A stretch of 55,814 nucleotides of DNA, taken from NCBI RefSeq assembly GCF_002803095.1, contig NZ_PGLR01000037.1:1-55814 (forward strand), read 5' to 3'. Position 1 is the stretch's first letter. Each line of letters starts with the position of its first letter. This stretch comes from Pseudomonas sp. ZH-FAD (GTDB lineage Bacteria; Pseudomonadota; Gammaproteobacteria; Pseudomonadales; Pseudomonadaceae). Below the pieces are notes generated by a model. That model was not told the origin of the DNA. It worked only from the letters and a program-made list of their open reading frames with translations, and did not search any database. Of the stretch, positions 8,808-17,393 are shown piece by piece. The position numbers were made by a program, and so were the translations under genes.

Positions 8808-10403
8808 TCACATCTTGTTGAACAGGCTCAACTGCGAAATCCGCACGAACGATGCCTGCGCCGCCTCCATCTTGGTCATTTGCAGCACCAGTTTGGAGAT
8901 GGCCTCGGCCATGTCGGTGTCGCGGATCGTGGACTGGCTGCTGGCATTGGCGATCTGCAGGCTTTCGTTCTCGGTGCTGAGGGTGTCGATGACGTTCAGC
9001 CGCGCACCGATGGACGCCTGGGTGGCCAGCACCTGGTTCATGCCGTTGTCCAGGTTGCTGATGGCCGAGGCCACGGCCTCGGTCAGCGCCAGTTGCGCGG
9101 CAGGGTCGCCGGATACCGGGGTCTTCAGCGCGGCACTGAGGTTGCCGATGGTCTCGAACACGCTCTGGGTTTCCGCCGACTTGCCCTGCACCACGAAGGT
9201 ATCGCCCGCCGCCGGTGCCGCGCTGATCTGCAGCTCCACGCCGGCGAAGCCGATGGTCTCGGGATAGGTACCCGACAATGAGCCGCTGGCAATCGGCGTG
9301 CTGCCCGTCAGCACCGGCTGGGCATAGACCTCGTAATCACTGGCGCTGGTAAAGCGAAGCTGCACGCCGCTGCTGGGAAACTGGGTGGTGTAGGCGGTCG
9401 GGTCGACCACGCTGCCGGAAGTCAGTTGCGCGGTGGAGGTGTTGCTGGCGCTGCGCGTGGTGACGATCTCGGTGTCCGCCACGCCGAAGGTGAAGCTGTA
9501 GCCGGTCAGCAGGCTGTCCAGGTCGCCGTCGCCGTCGCGTTCGAGCAAGACCACATCGAGTTCGAAGCGGGCGCCACGGAAGTTGATGGTGGTGCCGTCG
9601 ATGGCGGTCGGATCGAATACGCCGCCCGCCAGCGAGGCTTCGCTGGTCACGTCGTTGCCTGAGGCATCGAAGATGCGGAACTCCGTACTGCTGACCAGCT
9701 CCAGGGTGTAGGGCTGGCCGTCGCGGAAACTCTTGTCGTACTGGGTGGTGTTGCCGACCTGGCCCTGGGAAAGATAGACGCGCTGGCCGTCGGTGTTGGG
9801 ATCGTTGTCCAGGTTGGACTGGGTGCGGCTGGCATTGGGCACGTTCTCGAAGATGCTCCAGCCGCTGTCGTTGATGGCCAGCGTGCCGGAACCTGAAACC
9901 TGCAGATTGAGGCTGGTCTGGTCGCCCTGGTAGCTCACCGAGCCGTCGGGGTTGCGCACGAAGGGCTGCACACCGCTCTTGGAGCCAGCGAAGATGTAGT
10001 TGCCGCTGGCGTCCTGGCTGTTCATCAGGTCCAGCAACTGCTCCATGATCTGATCCAGTTCGCTGGCGATCGAGCTGCGATCCTCGTCGGAGAGCGCGCC
10101 ATTGCCCGCGTGGACGGCCAGTTCACGCGCGTTCTGCAGTACGTTTATCACGGTGTCGAGCAGGGCCTCCTGCTGGGTCAGCGAGTTGGTGGCCGTGGTC
10201 ATGTTGGCGCTGTACTGTTCGAGCTGGGCCTGCTGCTGTTCCAGTTGCAACAGGCGCGCGGCGCCGACCGGATCGTCCGCGGGGGTCTGGATGCGCACGC
10301 CACTGGAGATCTGCTGCTGGGTCTTGACGATCTCGGCGTAACCTTTCTGATAGCCGGAGATGCTGGTCTGAAACATCTGCGAGGTGGAGATGCGCGTGCT
10401 CAT
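8808..10403 (-). CDS. flgL: Flagellar hook-filament junction protein FlgL (HAP3)
   Basis: 531 aa, longer than enterobacterial FlgL (about 317) but in the range of long Pseudomonas FlgL proteins. It joins the hook (through FlgK) to the filament. The N-terminus (MSTRISTSQMFQTSISGYQK, ISSGVRIQTPADDPVGAARL) and the flagellin-like C-terminus are canonical. The middle (about 190-410) is an enlarged beta-rich outer domain. The start at 10403 is preferred to an in-frame ATG at 10418 because it gives the standard FlgL N-terminus. It is last in the flgFGHIJKL direction, 39 bp after flgK. Confidence 0.95.
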   Translation of the reverse strand: MSTRISTSQMFQTSISGYQKGYAEIVKTQQQISSGVRIQTPADDPVGAARLLQLEQQQAQLEQYSANMTTATNSLTQQEALLDTVINVLQNARELAVHAGNGALSDEDRSSIASELDQIMEQLLDLMNSQDASGNYIFAGSKSGVQPFVRNPDGSVSYQGDQTSLNLQVSGSGTLAINDSGWSIFENVPNASRTQSNLDNDPNTDGQRVYLSQGQVGNTTQYDKSFRDGQPYTLELVSSTEFRIFDASGNDVTSEASLAGGVFDPTAIDGTTINFRGARFELDVVLLERDGDGDLDSLLTGYSFTFGVADTEIVTTRSASNTSTAQLTSGSVVDPTAYTTQFPSSGVQLRFTSASDYEVYAQPVLTGSTPIASGSLSGTYPETIGFAGVELQISAAPAAGDTFVVQGKSAETQSVFETIGNLSAALKTPVSGDPAAQLALTEAVASAISNLDNGMNQVLATQASIGARLNVIDTLSTENESLQIANASSQSTIRDTDMAEAISKLVLQMTKMEAAQASFVRISQLSLFNKM

Positions 10404-10442
10404 GGGGTCATGCCTCATACGGGCCGCATCAAGGATGCGGCG

Positions 10443-12464
10443 TCAAAAACTGTTGATCAGGGTATCGAACGTGGTGCGCGCAACTTGAATGATTTGCGCC
10501 GCCGCCGTGTAGTACTGCTCGAACTTGATCAGGTTGGCCGCCTCTTCGTCCAGGTTGACCCCGGACAGCGACGACTGGCTGCTGGTCGCCTGGGCCAGGA
10601 TGGCTTCCGTGGCGGCGGCGTCGAGCTGGGCTTGACTGGTCTTGGCGCCAATGGTTTCGATCAGCGAACTGTAGGAGGTGGTCAGGCTCATGCCGTTGTT
10701 GCCATTGACCGCGACGGTCTTGGCCGTCTGCAGTTCCAGCACCGCCAGGGCGTTGCGGTTGTCACCGGTGCCGTCGCCGTTGAAGGCGATGGTCAGGCTG
10801 TCGCCCGCCGCCGGGGAACCGGCCAGGGTCATCTCGAAGGCGTATTCGCTGGGCACGCTGGGCGGGTTGGCGGGAACGCTGACCGTCACGACGTTGCTCT
10901 GCCCCGGCACGATGCTGCCGCTGCCGATGCTGTTGCCAGCAACGTCGTACAGGGTGTAGCCCTGGGCGCCGCCGCTGGGCGCGTCGTAGACCAGTTTGAT
11001 CGGCATGCCGTTTTCCAGGCTGCTCTGCATGTCGGCAACGGCGGCGGCGTCGTAGATGTCGATCAGGGTGATCAGGCTCGGCTGGCTGACGCTGCCGCTG
11101 CCGACGTTGCCGGTGGTCAGGGTCGCCGCCAGGGGGGCGGCGAAGGCCAGTTGGTTGGAGTCGGTCATGCTCACTTTGATGTCGCCCGCCGCATGGCGGG
11201 TCGGCAGGATGGTGAACCGGTCTCCGGCCGCCACGCTGCCGCTGTCGAGTGCCAGGGTGAAGCCATCGATCACCGGCGGCGGCGAATCGGTCAGGTCGTA
11301 GCTGCCCATGTCCTTGCCGTCGGACAGGCGCCTGACGCTGTAGCCGGTAGCGCTGGTGAAGGTCACTTCGTAGTCGCTGGTACTGAGCGCGCTGGTGTCG
11401 TCGATGTACACGCGCAGGTTGGCGGAGGTATCGCTGTTGCCGGCTTGCCCCAGGCTTCTCTGCTGCTGCAGGGTCAGCTCATTGATGTCGCTGAACAGCA
11501 TGGCGCCCAATTGGCCATTGAGGTCGAGCCCCTGGCCGAGCTGGCTGTTGACCTGGTCGGCGAGCACCAGCGCCAGGCGTCCGAGGTCGTTGAGGGTGGT
11601 GTCGAGCACTTCTTCGCGGTAGCGCAGCAGGCCACCGATCTGTCCTCCCGTGATCGACGAGGTGACGTCTATCGTGAAATGGCCGTTCTGCGTCAGGTGC
11701 AGGGCATGGCGCGACGGGTCGTCGGCGCTCGGCACCGCGCTGAGTTGCGCCGCGCTGCCGCCCACCACCAGCGGCTGGCCATTGCCGATGAACAGGTTGT
11801 AGCTGCCATCCTGCTCGACCACGGTGACCCCGATCAGCTCGGAAAGCTCTCGCACCGCCTCGTCGCGCTGGTCCAGCAGGTCGTTGGGCGAGGCGCCGGA
11901 AGCGGAGGCATTGACGATGGCCTGGTTGTACTGGGCGACACTGGCCGCCAGGCTGTTGACCTGCTGAACCATGCTCGACAACTGCTGGTTGATGTAGCCG
12001 TTCTGTTCCGCCAACTGGCTGTAGATGGAGTTGAAGCGCTCGCCCAGGGTCGATGCCTGGGTCAGCAACAACTGCCGCGAGGCGGTATCGGTCGGGCTGG
12101 CTGCGGCGGTCTGCAGGGCTGCGAAGAAATTCGCCATCACGGCGGTGATACCGGTGGTGCTGTCGGCCAGCAGTGAGTTGACCTGGTTGATCTGCGTCAG
12201 ATAAGCCTGCGCATCGCTGTCCAGCGCGGTGGCCGTGCGCACCTGGGTGGTCAGGTAGCCGCTGTAGATACGCCGCACGTCGGTGATCGAGGCGCCACTG
12301 CCGAGGTAGGTCGCGCCCAGTTGCTGCGAGTTATTGGAAACCTGCATCGCCTGCTGGCGGGTATAGCCGGGAGTATCGGTATTGGTGATGTTGTTGCCGG
12401 TCACGGCCAGCGCGGTCTGGCTCACGCGCAGGCCGGAAACCCCGATTGCGAGAAGATCAGCCAT
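10443..12464 (-). CDS. flgK: Flagellar hook-filament junction protein FlgK (HAP1)
   Basis: 673 aa, close to P. aeruginosa FlgK. The N-terminus (LAIGVSGLRVSQTALAVTGN, NNITNTDTPGYTRQ) carries the axial-protein motif, and the C-terminus (SGVNLDEEAANLIKFEQYYT, QIIQVARTTFDTLI) is the FlgK end. It forms the ring between hook and FlgL. The start at 12464 has TGAGGTGA upstream and lies 8 bp after the flgJ stop, so the two are cotranscribed. Confidence 0.97.
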   Translation of the reverse strand: MADLLAIGVSGLRVSQTALAVTGNNITNTDTPGYTRQQAMQVSNNSQQLGATYLGSGASITDVRRIYSGYLTTQVRTATALDSDAQAYLTQINQVNSLLADSTTGITAVMANFFAALQTAAASPTDTASRQLLLTQASTLGERFNSIYSQLAEQNGYINQQLSSMVQQVNSLAASVAQYNQAIVNASASGASPNDLLDQRDEAVRELSELIGVTVVEQDGSYNLFIGNGQPLVVGGSAAQLSAVPSADDPSRHALHLTQNGHFTIDVTSSITGGQIGGLLRYREEVLDTTLNDLGRLALVLADQVNSQLGQGLDLNGQLGAMLFSDINELTLQQQRSLGQAGNSDTSANLRVYIDDTSALSTSDYEVTFTSATGYSVRRLSDGKDMGSYDLTDSPPPVIDGFTLALDSGSVAAGDRFTILPTRHAAGDIKVSMTDSNQLAFAAPLAATLTTGNVGSGSVSQPSLITLIDIYDAAAVADMQSSLENGMPIKLVYDAPSGGAQGYTLYDVAGNSIGSGSIVPGQSNVVTVSVPANPPSVPSEYAFEMTLAGSPAAGDSLTIAFNGDGTGDNRNALAVLELQTAKTVAVNGNNGMSLTTSYSSLIETIGAKTSQAQLDAAATEAILAQATSSQSSLSGVNLDEEAANLIKFEQYYTAAAQIIQVARTTFDTLINSF

Positions 12465-12472
12465 GAGTCACC

Positions 12473-13609
12473 TCAGAGCGTCCGGGTGGAGGCGCCGTCG
12501 GCGCGGGCAATGGTCTGGTAGGTCGCGTCGATCTTGCGGGCGATCTGGCTGATCTTGCGGGCGTACTGCGGATCCGTGGCGTAGCCGGCCGACTGCAGCT
12601 TGTTGACGAACCGCTCGGAGTTGCCAGTGGCCGCCAGGGCCTCCTGGTAACGTGGGTTGCTCTGCAGGAAATCGACCAGGTCATGGAAGCTCTGGCGATA
12701 GGAGTCGTAGGCGCGGAAACTGGCCGCTTCACGTACCGTCTGCCCGTTGCGATATTCACGGGTGATCGCCCGCGCCGACTCCCCCTGCCACTGACCGTGG
12801 GTCTTGATGCCGAACAGGTTGTGGCTGCTGCCGCCATCGCCACGCCGCAGGATGGACTTGCCCCAGCCGGTTTCCAGGGCGGCCTGGGCCACCAGATAGC
12901 GTGGTTCGACACCGATCCGCTCGGCCGCCTCCTGGGCCAGGGGCAGCATGGTCTGGACGAACTCCTGCGCCGACGAGAAAGCCGAACTGCCTTTGGCCAG
13001 CGGTGGCTGAACCCGCGTGCGCTGCGCCAGCGTGTCGGCAACGTCGGTGGTCTTGCCAGCCGCCTGCTTGGCTGGCAACCAATTGCCGCCGCCATCCTCG
13101 CCCTCGCTACTGGGCACGATACCGGCCAGCAGACGATCCTCCAAACGTCCCGGAAGCGACAGGCGGCGCTGATTGAGCAAGGCGGCCTGGGATTGCGGCC
13201 TGGCATCGGCCGACTGCCCGGCGGCCTCGGATCGCTCCACTGTCGTGCCGAACGGGCTGCTGCGCGCCGGCGCGCCACGTAGCCCGCTCATCTGCCGCAC
13301 CAGCACGTCGGCCAGGCCGATGCCACCGCCTTCACGCGACAGGTTGATCGACAACTGCTGGTCATGCATGTCCTGGTAGTGGCGCGAGGTCTCGCTGTCG
13401 AACGGGCTGTCCTTGGCGATCGCCTGGTTCGCCGAGCGCATCGACTTGAATATCTGGTTGATGAACAGCGCCTCGAACTCCTGGGCGACGCGGCGAATGT
13501 TGCCTTCGCTGTCGCGCCCTTGGCCATTTTTCATTCCGGCCAGACGATTGAGATCGGTATAGGCCCCGGAATCGGTGGTGGCGCGGGTATTGCCCGACAA
13601 GGTATTCAT
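12473..13609 (-). CDS. flgJ: Rod-cap protein and peptidoglycan hydrolase FlgJ
   Basis: 378 aa, dual-domain as in other gammaproteobacteria. The N-terminal rod-cap part (about 20-110: VAQEFEALFINQIFKSMRSA, QQLSINLSREGGGIGLADVL) scaffolds rod assembly. The C-terminal half (about 215-375) is a glucosaminidase-type domain (VEPRYLVAQAALETGWGKSI; the Glu in LETGWG is the expected catalytic acid) that opens the peptidoglycan. A low-complexity linker lies between them. I choose the ATG at 13609, with GAGG at good spacing, over an in-frame GTG at 13615. The gene begins 8 bp after the flgI stop. Confidence 0.95.
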   Translation of the reverse strand: MNTLSGNTRATTDSGAYTDLNRLAGMKNGQGRDSEGNIRRVAQEFEALFINQIFKSMRSANQAIAKDSPFDSETSRHYQDMHDQQLSINLSREGGGIGLADVLVRQMSGLRGAPARSSPFGTTVERSEAAGQSADARPQSQAALLNQRRLSLPGRLEDRLLAGIVPSSEGEDGGGNWLPAKQAAGKTTDVADTLAQRTRVQPPLAKGSSAFSSAQEFVQTMLPLAQEAAERIGVEPRYLVAQAALETGWGKSILRRGDGGSSHNLFGIKTHGQWQGESARAITREYRNGQTVREAASFRAYDSYRQSFHDLVDFLQSNPRYQEALAATGNSERFVNKLQSAGYATDPQYARKISQIARKIDATYQTIARADGASTRTL

Positions 13610-13616
13610 GCTCACC

Positions 13617-14933
13617 TCAGATCACGATCAGGTCGGCCTGCAAGGCGCCGGCTTGCTTGAGCGCCTCGAGGATGGCCATCAGGTCGGAAGGCGCGGCGCC
13701 CACCTGGTTCACCGCACGGACGATCTCGTCGAGGCTGGTGCCGGGGCCGAACTTGAACATCGGCTTGGCCTCCTGCTCGGCGCCTACGCGCGAGCGCGGC
13801 ACCACTGCGGTCTGCCCGCCGGAGAACGCTTCGGGCTGGCTGACGATAGGGTCTTCGGTAATGGTCACGGTCAGGCTGCCATGGGTCACCGCAGCCGGCT
13901 GCACCTTGACGTTCTGGCCGATAACGATGGTGCCGGTGCGCGAGTTGATGATGACCTTGGCCACGGCCTGGCCGGGATTGACTTCGATGTTTTCCAGAAT
14001 CGACAGGTAATCGACGCGCTGGTTGGGATCGAGCGGCGCGCTGACGCGGATCGAGCCGCCGTCGATGGCCTGGGCCACGCCCGGGCCGAGCAGGTCGTTG
14101 ATCTGGTCGACGATGTTCTTCGCCGTGGTGAAGTCCGGACGATTGAGGTTCAGCGTCAGGTAGTTGCCCTGGTCGAAACCGCTCGGCACCGGACGCTCCA
14201 CCGTGGCGCCACCGGGGATACGCCCGGCGGACGGCACGTTGACGGTGATCCGCGAGCCGTCGGCGCCGCCGGCGTCGAAGCCGCCGACCACCAGGTTGCC
14301 CTGGGCGATGGCGTAGACGTTGCCGTCGATGCCCTTGAGCGGCGTCATCAGCAGGCTGCCGCCGCGCAGGCTCTTGGCATTGCCGATGGAGGAGATGGTG
14401 ATGTCGATGGTCTGCCCCGGCTTGGCGAACGGCGGCAGGTCGGCATGCACCGACACCGCGGCGATGTTCTTCAGTTGCACGTTGCCGCCCGTCGGCACCT
14501 TGATGCCGAACTGCGCCAGCATGTTGTTGAAGGTCTGTACGGTGAACGGGGTCTGGGTGGTCTGGTCGCCGCTGCCGTTGAGGCCGACCACCAGGCCGTA
14601 GCCGATCAACTGGTTGCTGCGCACCCCTTGAATGGACGCCAGATCCTTGAGCCGTTCGGCCTGGGCCTGCTGGCTGATCAGCAGGCAGGCGAGCATGATC
14701 GCCAGCAGCAGCCAGTCGTTGGCACCACGGCGGCGCTGGCCGCGATAGGCGCAGGCGAACTGCTGACGGCAGGAGGCCGACTGCGAATGCACAGGTGTCC
14801 GTTGTAGGAGCGAGCTCTGCTCGCGAACCCGCAATTCGGTAAAAGCTTCGCGAGCAGAGCTCGCTCCCACAGGCGATCTGGCGGGTTGCACCCGCCCTAC
14901 GGCGACAGAGGTCATCCAGGTTTTCATGTTCAT
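13617..14933 (-). CDS. flgI: Flagellar P-ring protein FlgI, with a repeat-disrupted N-terminus
   Basis: FlgI forms the periplasmic P ring around the rod. The mature part is canonical: ERLKDLASIQGVRSNQLIGY, GSGDQTTQTPFTVQTFNNML, to the end LKQAGALQADLIVI. The frame opens at 14933 and gives 438 aa, about 70 more than usual. The extra N-terminal part is not FlgI-like: it translates two repeat elements (14803-14871 and 14880-14900). A plausible signal peptide (LLLAIMLACLLISQQAQA) sits only just before the mature protein. The functional start may be an in-frame GTG at about 14792 or another start near the signal peptide. It follows flgH by 4 bp. Confidence 0.92.
   Translation of the reverse strand: MNMKTWMTSVAVGRVQPARSPVGASSAREAFTELRVREQSSLLQRTPVHSQSASCRQQFACAYRGQRRRGANDWLLLAIMLACLLISQQAQAERLKDLASIQGVRSNQLIGYGLVVGLNGSGDQTTQTPFTVQTFNNMLAQFGIKVPTGGNVQLKNIAAVSVHADLPPFAKPGQTIDITISSIGNAKSLRGGSLLMTPLKGIDGNVYAIAQGNLVVGGFDAGGADGSRITVNVPSAGRIPGGATVERPVPSGFDQGNYLTLNLNRPDFTTAKNIVDQINDLLGPGVAQAIDGGSIRVSAPLDPNQRVDYLSILENIEVNPGQAVAKVIINSRTGTIVIGQNVKVQPAAVTHGSLTVTITEDPIVSQPEAFSGGQTAVVPRSRVGAEQEAKPMFKFGPGTSLDEIVRAVNQVGAAPSDLMAILEALKQAGALQADLIVI
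14803..14871. repeat. REP-type inverted repeat inside the 5' region of flgI
   Basis: TGTAGGAGCGAGCTCTGCTCGCGAA on the left and TTCGCGAGCAGAGCTCGCTCC-CACA on the right: a long, nearly perfect inverted repeat of the same family as 8501-8555. It is translated in frame in flgI if the upstream ATG is used. Confidence 0.85.
14880..14900. repeat. Small GTAGGGCGGGTG-type repeat
   Basis: Palindromic GGCGGGTTGCACCCGCC plus CTAC, the same type as the repeat at 40545-40615. It lies directly beside the REP element in the flgI leader. Confidence 0.6.
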
Positions 14934-14937
14934 GTCC

Positions 14938-15627
14938 TCAGAACGGCCACAGCGGGCTGAGGAAGAATCGGCTCAGCCAACCTGGCTGGCTGGCGTCGGC
15001 GAAGGAACCGGTTCCCGAGTAGGTCAACCTGGCGTCGGCGACCCGAGTGGATGAAACGGTGTTGTCGCTGGCGATGTCGTCGGCCCTGATCAGCCCGGCA
15101 ATCCGCACCATTTCATTGCCGGTATTGAGCGTCAGCCACTTCTCGCCACGCACCACCAGCACGCCGTTGGGCAGCACTTCGGCCACGGTCACGGTGACCG
15201 AGCCGGTGAGGCTGTTGCTCTGCGCCGCGCTGGCATCGCCGGCGCTGTCCCGCGAACCGTTGAACTGGGTTCCCAGATCCATCCGGTTTCGCGTCAGCGG
15301 GTTGGTGGCCGACACCCCTCCACCGAACAACGAGGTCAGCCCGATATTGGCGGAACTGTCCTTGCTGATGTCGGAGCGGGCCGCCTTGCTCGCCTGGGTG
15401 CGCTCCTCCAGGGTGATGGTGATGATGTCGCCGATGCGAAAAGCCTTTCGATCGTCATACAGATTGCTCTCGAAACCGGCCTGGTAGATCGCGCCACTGG
15501 TCGCGTTGGCCGGCAGCGGCGTACGCGGCAACACGGGTGCATAATAGGGATCGTCCGCCTTGGGCGCAGGCGCCACGCACCCCCCCAGCAGCAGACAAAC
15601 CGACGTCAACACAATCAGACCTTTCAT
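14938..15627 (-). CDS. flgH: Flagellar L-ring lipoprotein FlgH
   Basis: 229 aa. FlgH forms the outer-membrane L ring. The N-terminus is a lipoprotein signal with lipobox LLGGC (MKGLIVLTSVCLLLGGCVAP). The body has FRIGDIITITLEERTQASKA and VVRGEKWLTLNTGNEMVRIA, both FlgH signatures. The start at 15627 is fixed by the signal peptide; the reading frame remains open much further upstream, in shadow of flgG. It lies 50 bp after flgG and 4 bp before flgI. Confidence 0.96.
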   Translation of the reverse strand: MKGLIVLTSVCLLLGGCVAPAPKADDPYYAPVLPRTPLPANATSGAIYQAGFESNLYDDRKAFRIGDIITITLEERTQASKAARSDISKDSSANIGLTSLFGGGVSATNPLTRNRMDLGTQFNGSRDSAGDASAAQSNSLTGSVTVTVAEVLPNGVLVVRGEKWLTLNTGNEMVRIAGLIRADDIASDNTVSSTRVADARLTYSGTGSFADASQPGWLSRFFLSPLWPF

Positions 15628-15677
15628 CGCACACCTCACATCCAACACTCTGCCCGCCCTAGCGATCCCGATCAGAC

Positions 15678-16463
15678 TCAAAGCGTCTGCGTGATGAACT
15701 GCAACATGGAATCGGCCGTGGAAATGACCTTCGAGTTCATTTCGTAGGCGCGCTGTGTCGTGATCATGTTGACCATTTCCTCGACGACACTGACGTTGGA
15801 GTTTTCCAGGGTATTTTGCAAAACGGTGCCCAGGCCATTGAGGCCCGGCGTTCCCACTTGCGGAGCGCCACTGGAAGCGGTCTCCAGAAACAGGTTGTTG
15901 CCAATCGCCTGCAGGCCGGCCGGATTGATGAAATCGGCGGTCTGCAGGTTGCCGATGATCTGCACCGCGGCGCTGTTGGCGGTGGTCACGGACACCGTGC
16001 CATCCTCCCCGACGGTGAAGGTCTGGGTTTCGGCGGGCACGACGATGGCCGGCTCCAGGGCGAAGCCGTTCGACGTGACGATCTGGCCGTCGGAATCGAG
16101 GTGATACGTGCCGTCGCGCGAATAGCCGATGGTGCCATCGGGCAGCAGAATCTGGAAAAAACCGCGCCCGTTGATCGCCATGTCCAGTGGCTGGTCGGTG
16201 GTCTGCAGGCTGCCCGTGGTGAAGTTCTTCTGGGTACCGACGATCCGTACCCCCGTACCCAGTTGCAGGCCGGACGGCAGCTCGCTGTCCTGGGTCGATT
16301 GAGCGCCTGGCTGACGGCGGATCTGGTACAGCAGATCCTGGAACTCGGCCCGGTCGCGCTTGAAGCCGGTGGTCGAAACGTTGGCCAGGTTGTTGGATAT
16401 CACCGACAGATTCATGTCCTGGGCGGACAAACCGGTCTTGCTGACCCAAAGCGCTGGAAGCAT
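15678..16463 (-). CDS. flgG: Flagellar distal rod protein FlgG
   Basis: 261 aa, the normal FlgG length. N-terminus MLPALWVSKTGLSAQDMNLS with the axial-protein motif VISNNLANVSTTGFKRDRAE; C-terminus SNVSVVEEMVNMITTQRAYE. It builds the distal rod between the proximal rod proteins and the hook. The start at 16463 has GAGGAG upstream. It is 33 bp downstream of flgF. Confidence 0.97.
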   Translation of the reverse strand: MLPALWVSKTGLSAQDMNLSVISNNLANVSTTGFKRDRAEFQDLLYQIRRQPGAQSTQDSELPSGLQLGTGVRIVGTQKNFTTGSLQTTDQPLDMAINGRGFFQILLPDGTIGYSRDGTYHLDSDGQIVTSNGFALEPAIVVPAETQTFTVGEDGTVSVTTANSAAVQIIGNLQTADFINPAGLQAIGNNLFLETASSGAPQVGTPGLNGLGTVLQNTLENSNVSVVEEMVNMITTQRAYEMNSKVISTADSMLQFITQTL

Positions 16464-16496
16464 GTCTATCTCCTCGCCCTGCGCGGGCGCTACTCG

Positions 16497-17237
16497 TTAG
16501 CTGATCTGCATGACACGGGCCATGGACTCGGAGCCCTCCTTGGCCGTGTTCATCATCTTGACGTGCAGTTCGAATTGTCTGGACAGGGCGAGAATGGCCG
16601 TCATCTCTCCGACGGCGCTCACGTTGCTGCTCTCCAGGAAGCCAGAATGCAGGCGTACGTTGGCATCCGCTTCGAGCAACTGGCCGTCTCTCATATGGAT
16701 GAGGCCGTCGCGCCCCTTGCGCATCTGCGCGGTATCGGGGTTGACCAGCTTGATGCGGTCGACCTCGGCCAGGACATTCGGCGCTTCGCCCAGGGCGCGA
16801 ATGCTGATCGTGCCGTCCTGACCGATCTCGACTTTCTCCTCGGGCGGCACGGCGATGGGCCCGGCATTGCCCATGACCGGCAAACCGTTGCCGGTACGCA
16901 GCATGCCCAAGGCGTCGACGACCAGGCTGGCGGTACGCACGTAGGCCTCGTTGCCGTCAGGTGCCTGTACGGCGATCCAGCCGTTACCTTCGATGGAGAC
17001 GTCCAGATCGCGCCCCGTTTCCTGTAAGGCGCCTGGCGTAAAGTCGGTACCTGGCCGTTCGGACATCGCGTAGACACGCGACGGATAACTGTCACCGAAG
17101 ACCGGCATGGCACGCGCCTGCTCGAGGTCGGCACGGAATCCGCTGGTGGAGATATTCGCCAGGTTGTTGGCATGCGCCTTCTGCGCCAGCGCATTCTGGC
17201 TGGCACCCGTCATCGCCACATACAGCAACTTGTCCAT
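16497..17237 (-). CDS. flgF: Flagellar proximal rod protein FlgF
   Basis: 246 aa. N-terminus MDKLLYVAMTGASQNALAQK with NNLANISTSGFRADLEQA; C-terminus SNVSAVGEMTAILALSRQFE. It is a proximal rod subunit. The start at 17237 (MDKLL) is chosen by homology and by the GAGG-type site; an in-frame start 30 bp further up is less likely. It is first in its own transcription unit, about 40-55 bp downstream of a consensus sigma-54 promoter. Confidence 0.96.
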   Translation of the reverse strand: MDKLLYVAMTGASQNALAQKAHANNLANISTSGFRADLEQARAMPVFGDSYPSRVYAMSERPGTDFTPGALQETGRDLDVSIEGNGWIAVQAPDGNEAYVRTASLVVDALGMLRTGNGLPVMGNAGPIAVPPEEKVEIGQDGTISIRALGEAPNVLAEVDRIKLVNPDTAQMRKGRDGLIHMRDGQLLEADANVRLHSGFLESSNVSAVGEMTAILALSRQFELHVKMMNTAKEGSESMARVMQIS

Positions 17238-17276
17238 CTCGACCTCTGCCTGAAAAACCACAATCACAGGGTTTTT

Positions 17277-17292
17277 AGCAAGGTACGTGCCA
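17277..17292 (-). promoter_or_regulatory. Sigma-54 promoter of flgFGHIJKL
   Basis: Minus strand TGGCACGTACCTTGCT is a full match to TGGCACG-N4-TTGCW. It lies 40 bp upstream of flgF and would be activated by FleQ and/or FleR. Confidence 0.92.
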
Positions 17293-17329
17293 CAACCAAA
17301 AATAAATATTAAGCTACTGTTTTTAAATG

Positions 17330-17356
17330 AAAAAAGCCTCTCGCAAGGAGAGGCTT
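17330..17356 (-). terminator. Intrinsic terminator after flgE
   Basis: Minus strand: AGCCTCTC / GAGAGGCT stem with a CTTGC loop, followed by a run of Ts. It lies just past the flgE stop and separates the flgBCDE unit from flgF onward. Confidence 0.88.
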
Positions 17357-17393
17357 CAACAATGGAGACGGCAAGAATCTGCCGCCGAAATCA

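Noticed and set aside
10110..12176. 688-codon plus-strand open frame opposite flgK
   Set aside because: Mirror frame of a GC-rich gene; composition rich in Gly, Arg, Val, Ala and no domain sense.
15628..16449. Upstream extension of the flgH frame through flgG
   Set aside because: FlgH needs its lipoprotein signal at the N-terminus, which starts at 15627; the upstream part is a shadow of flgG.
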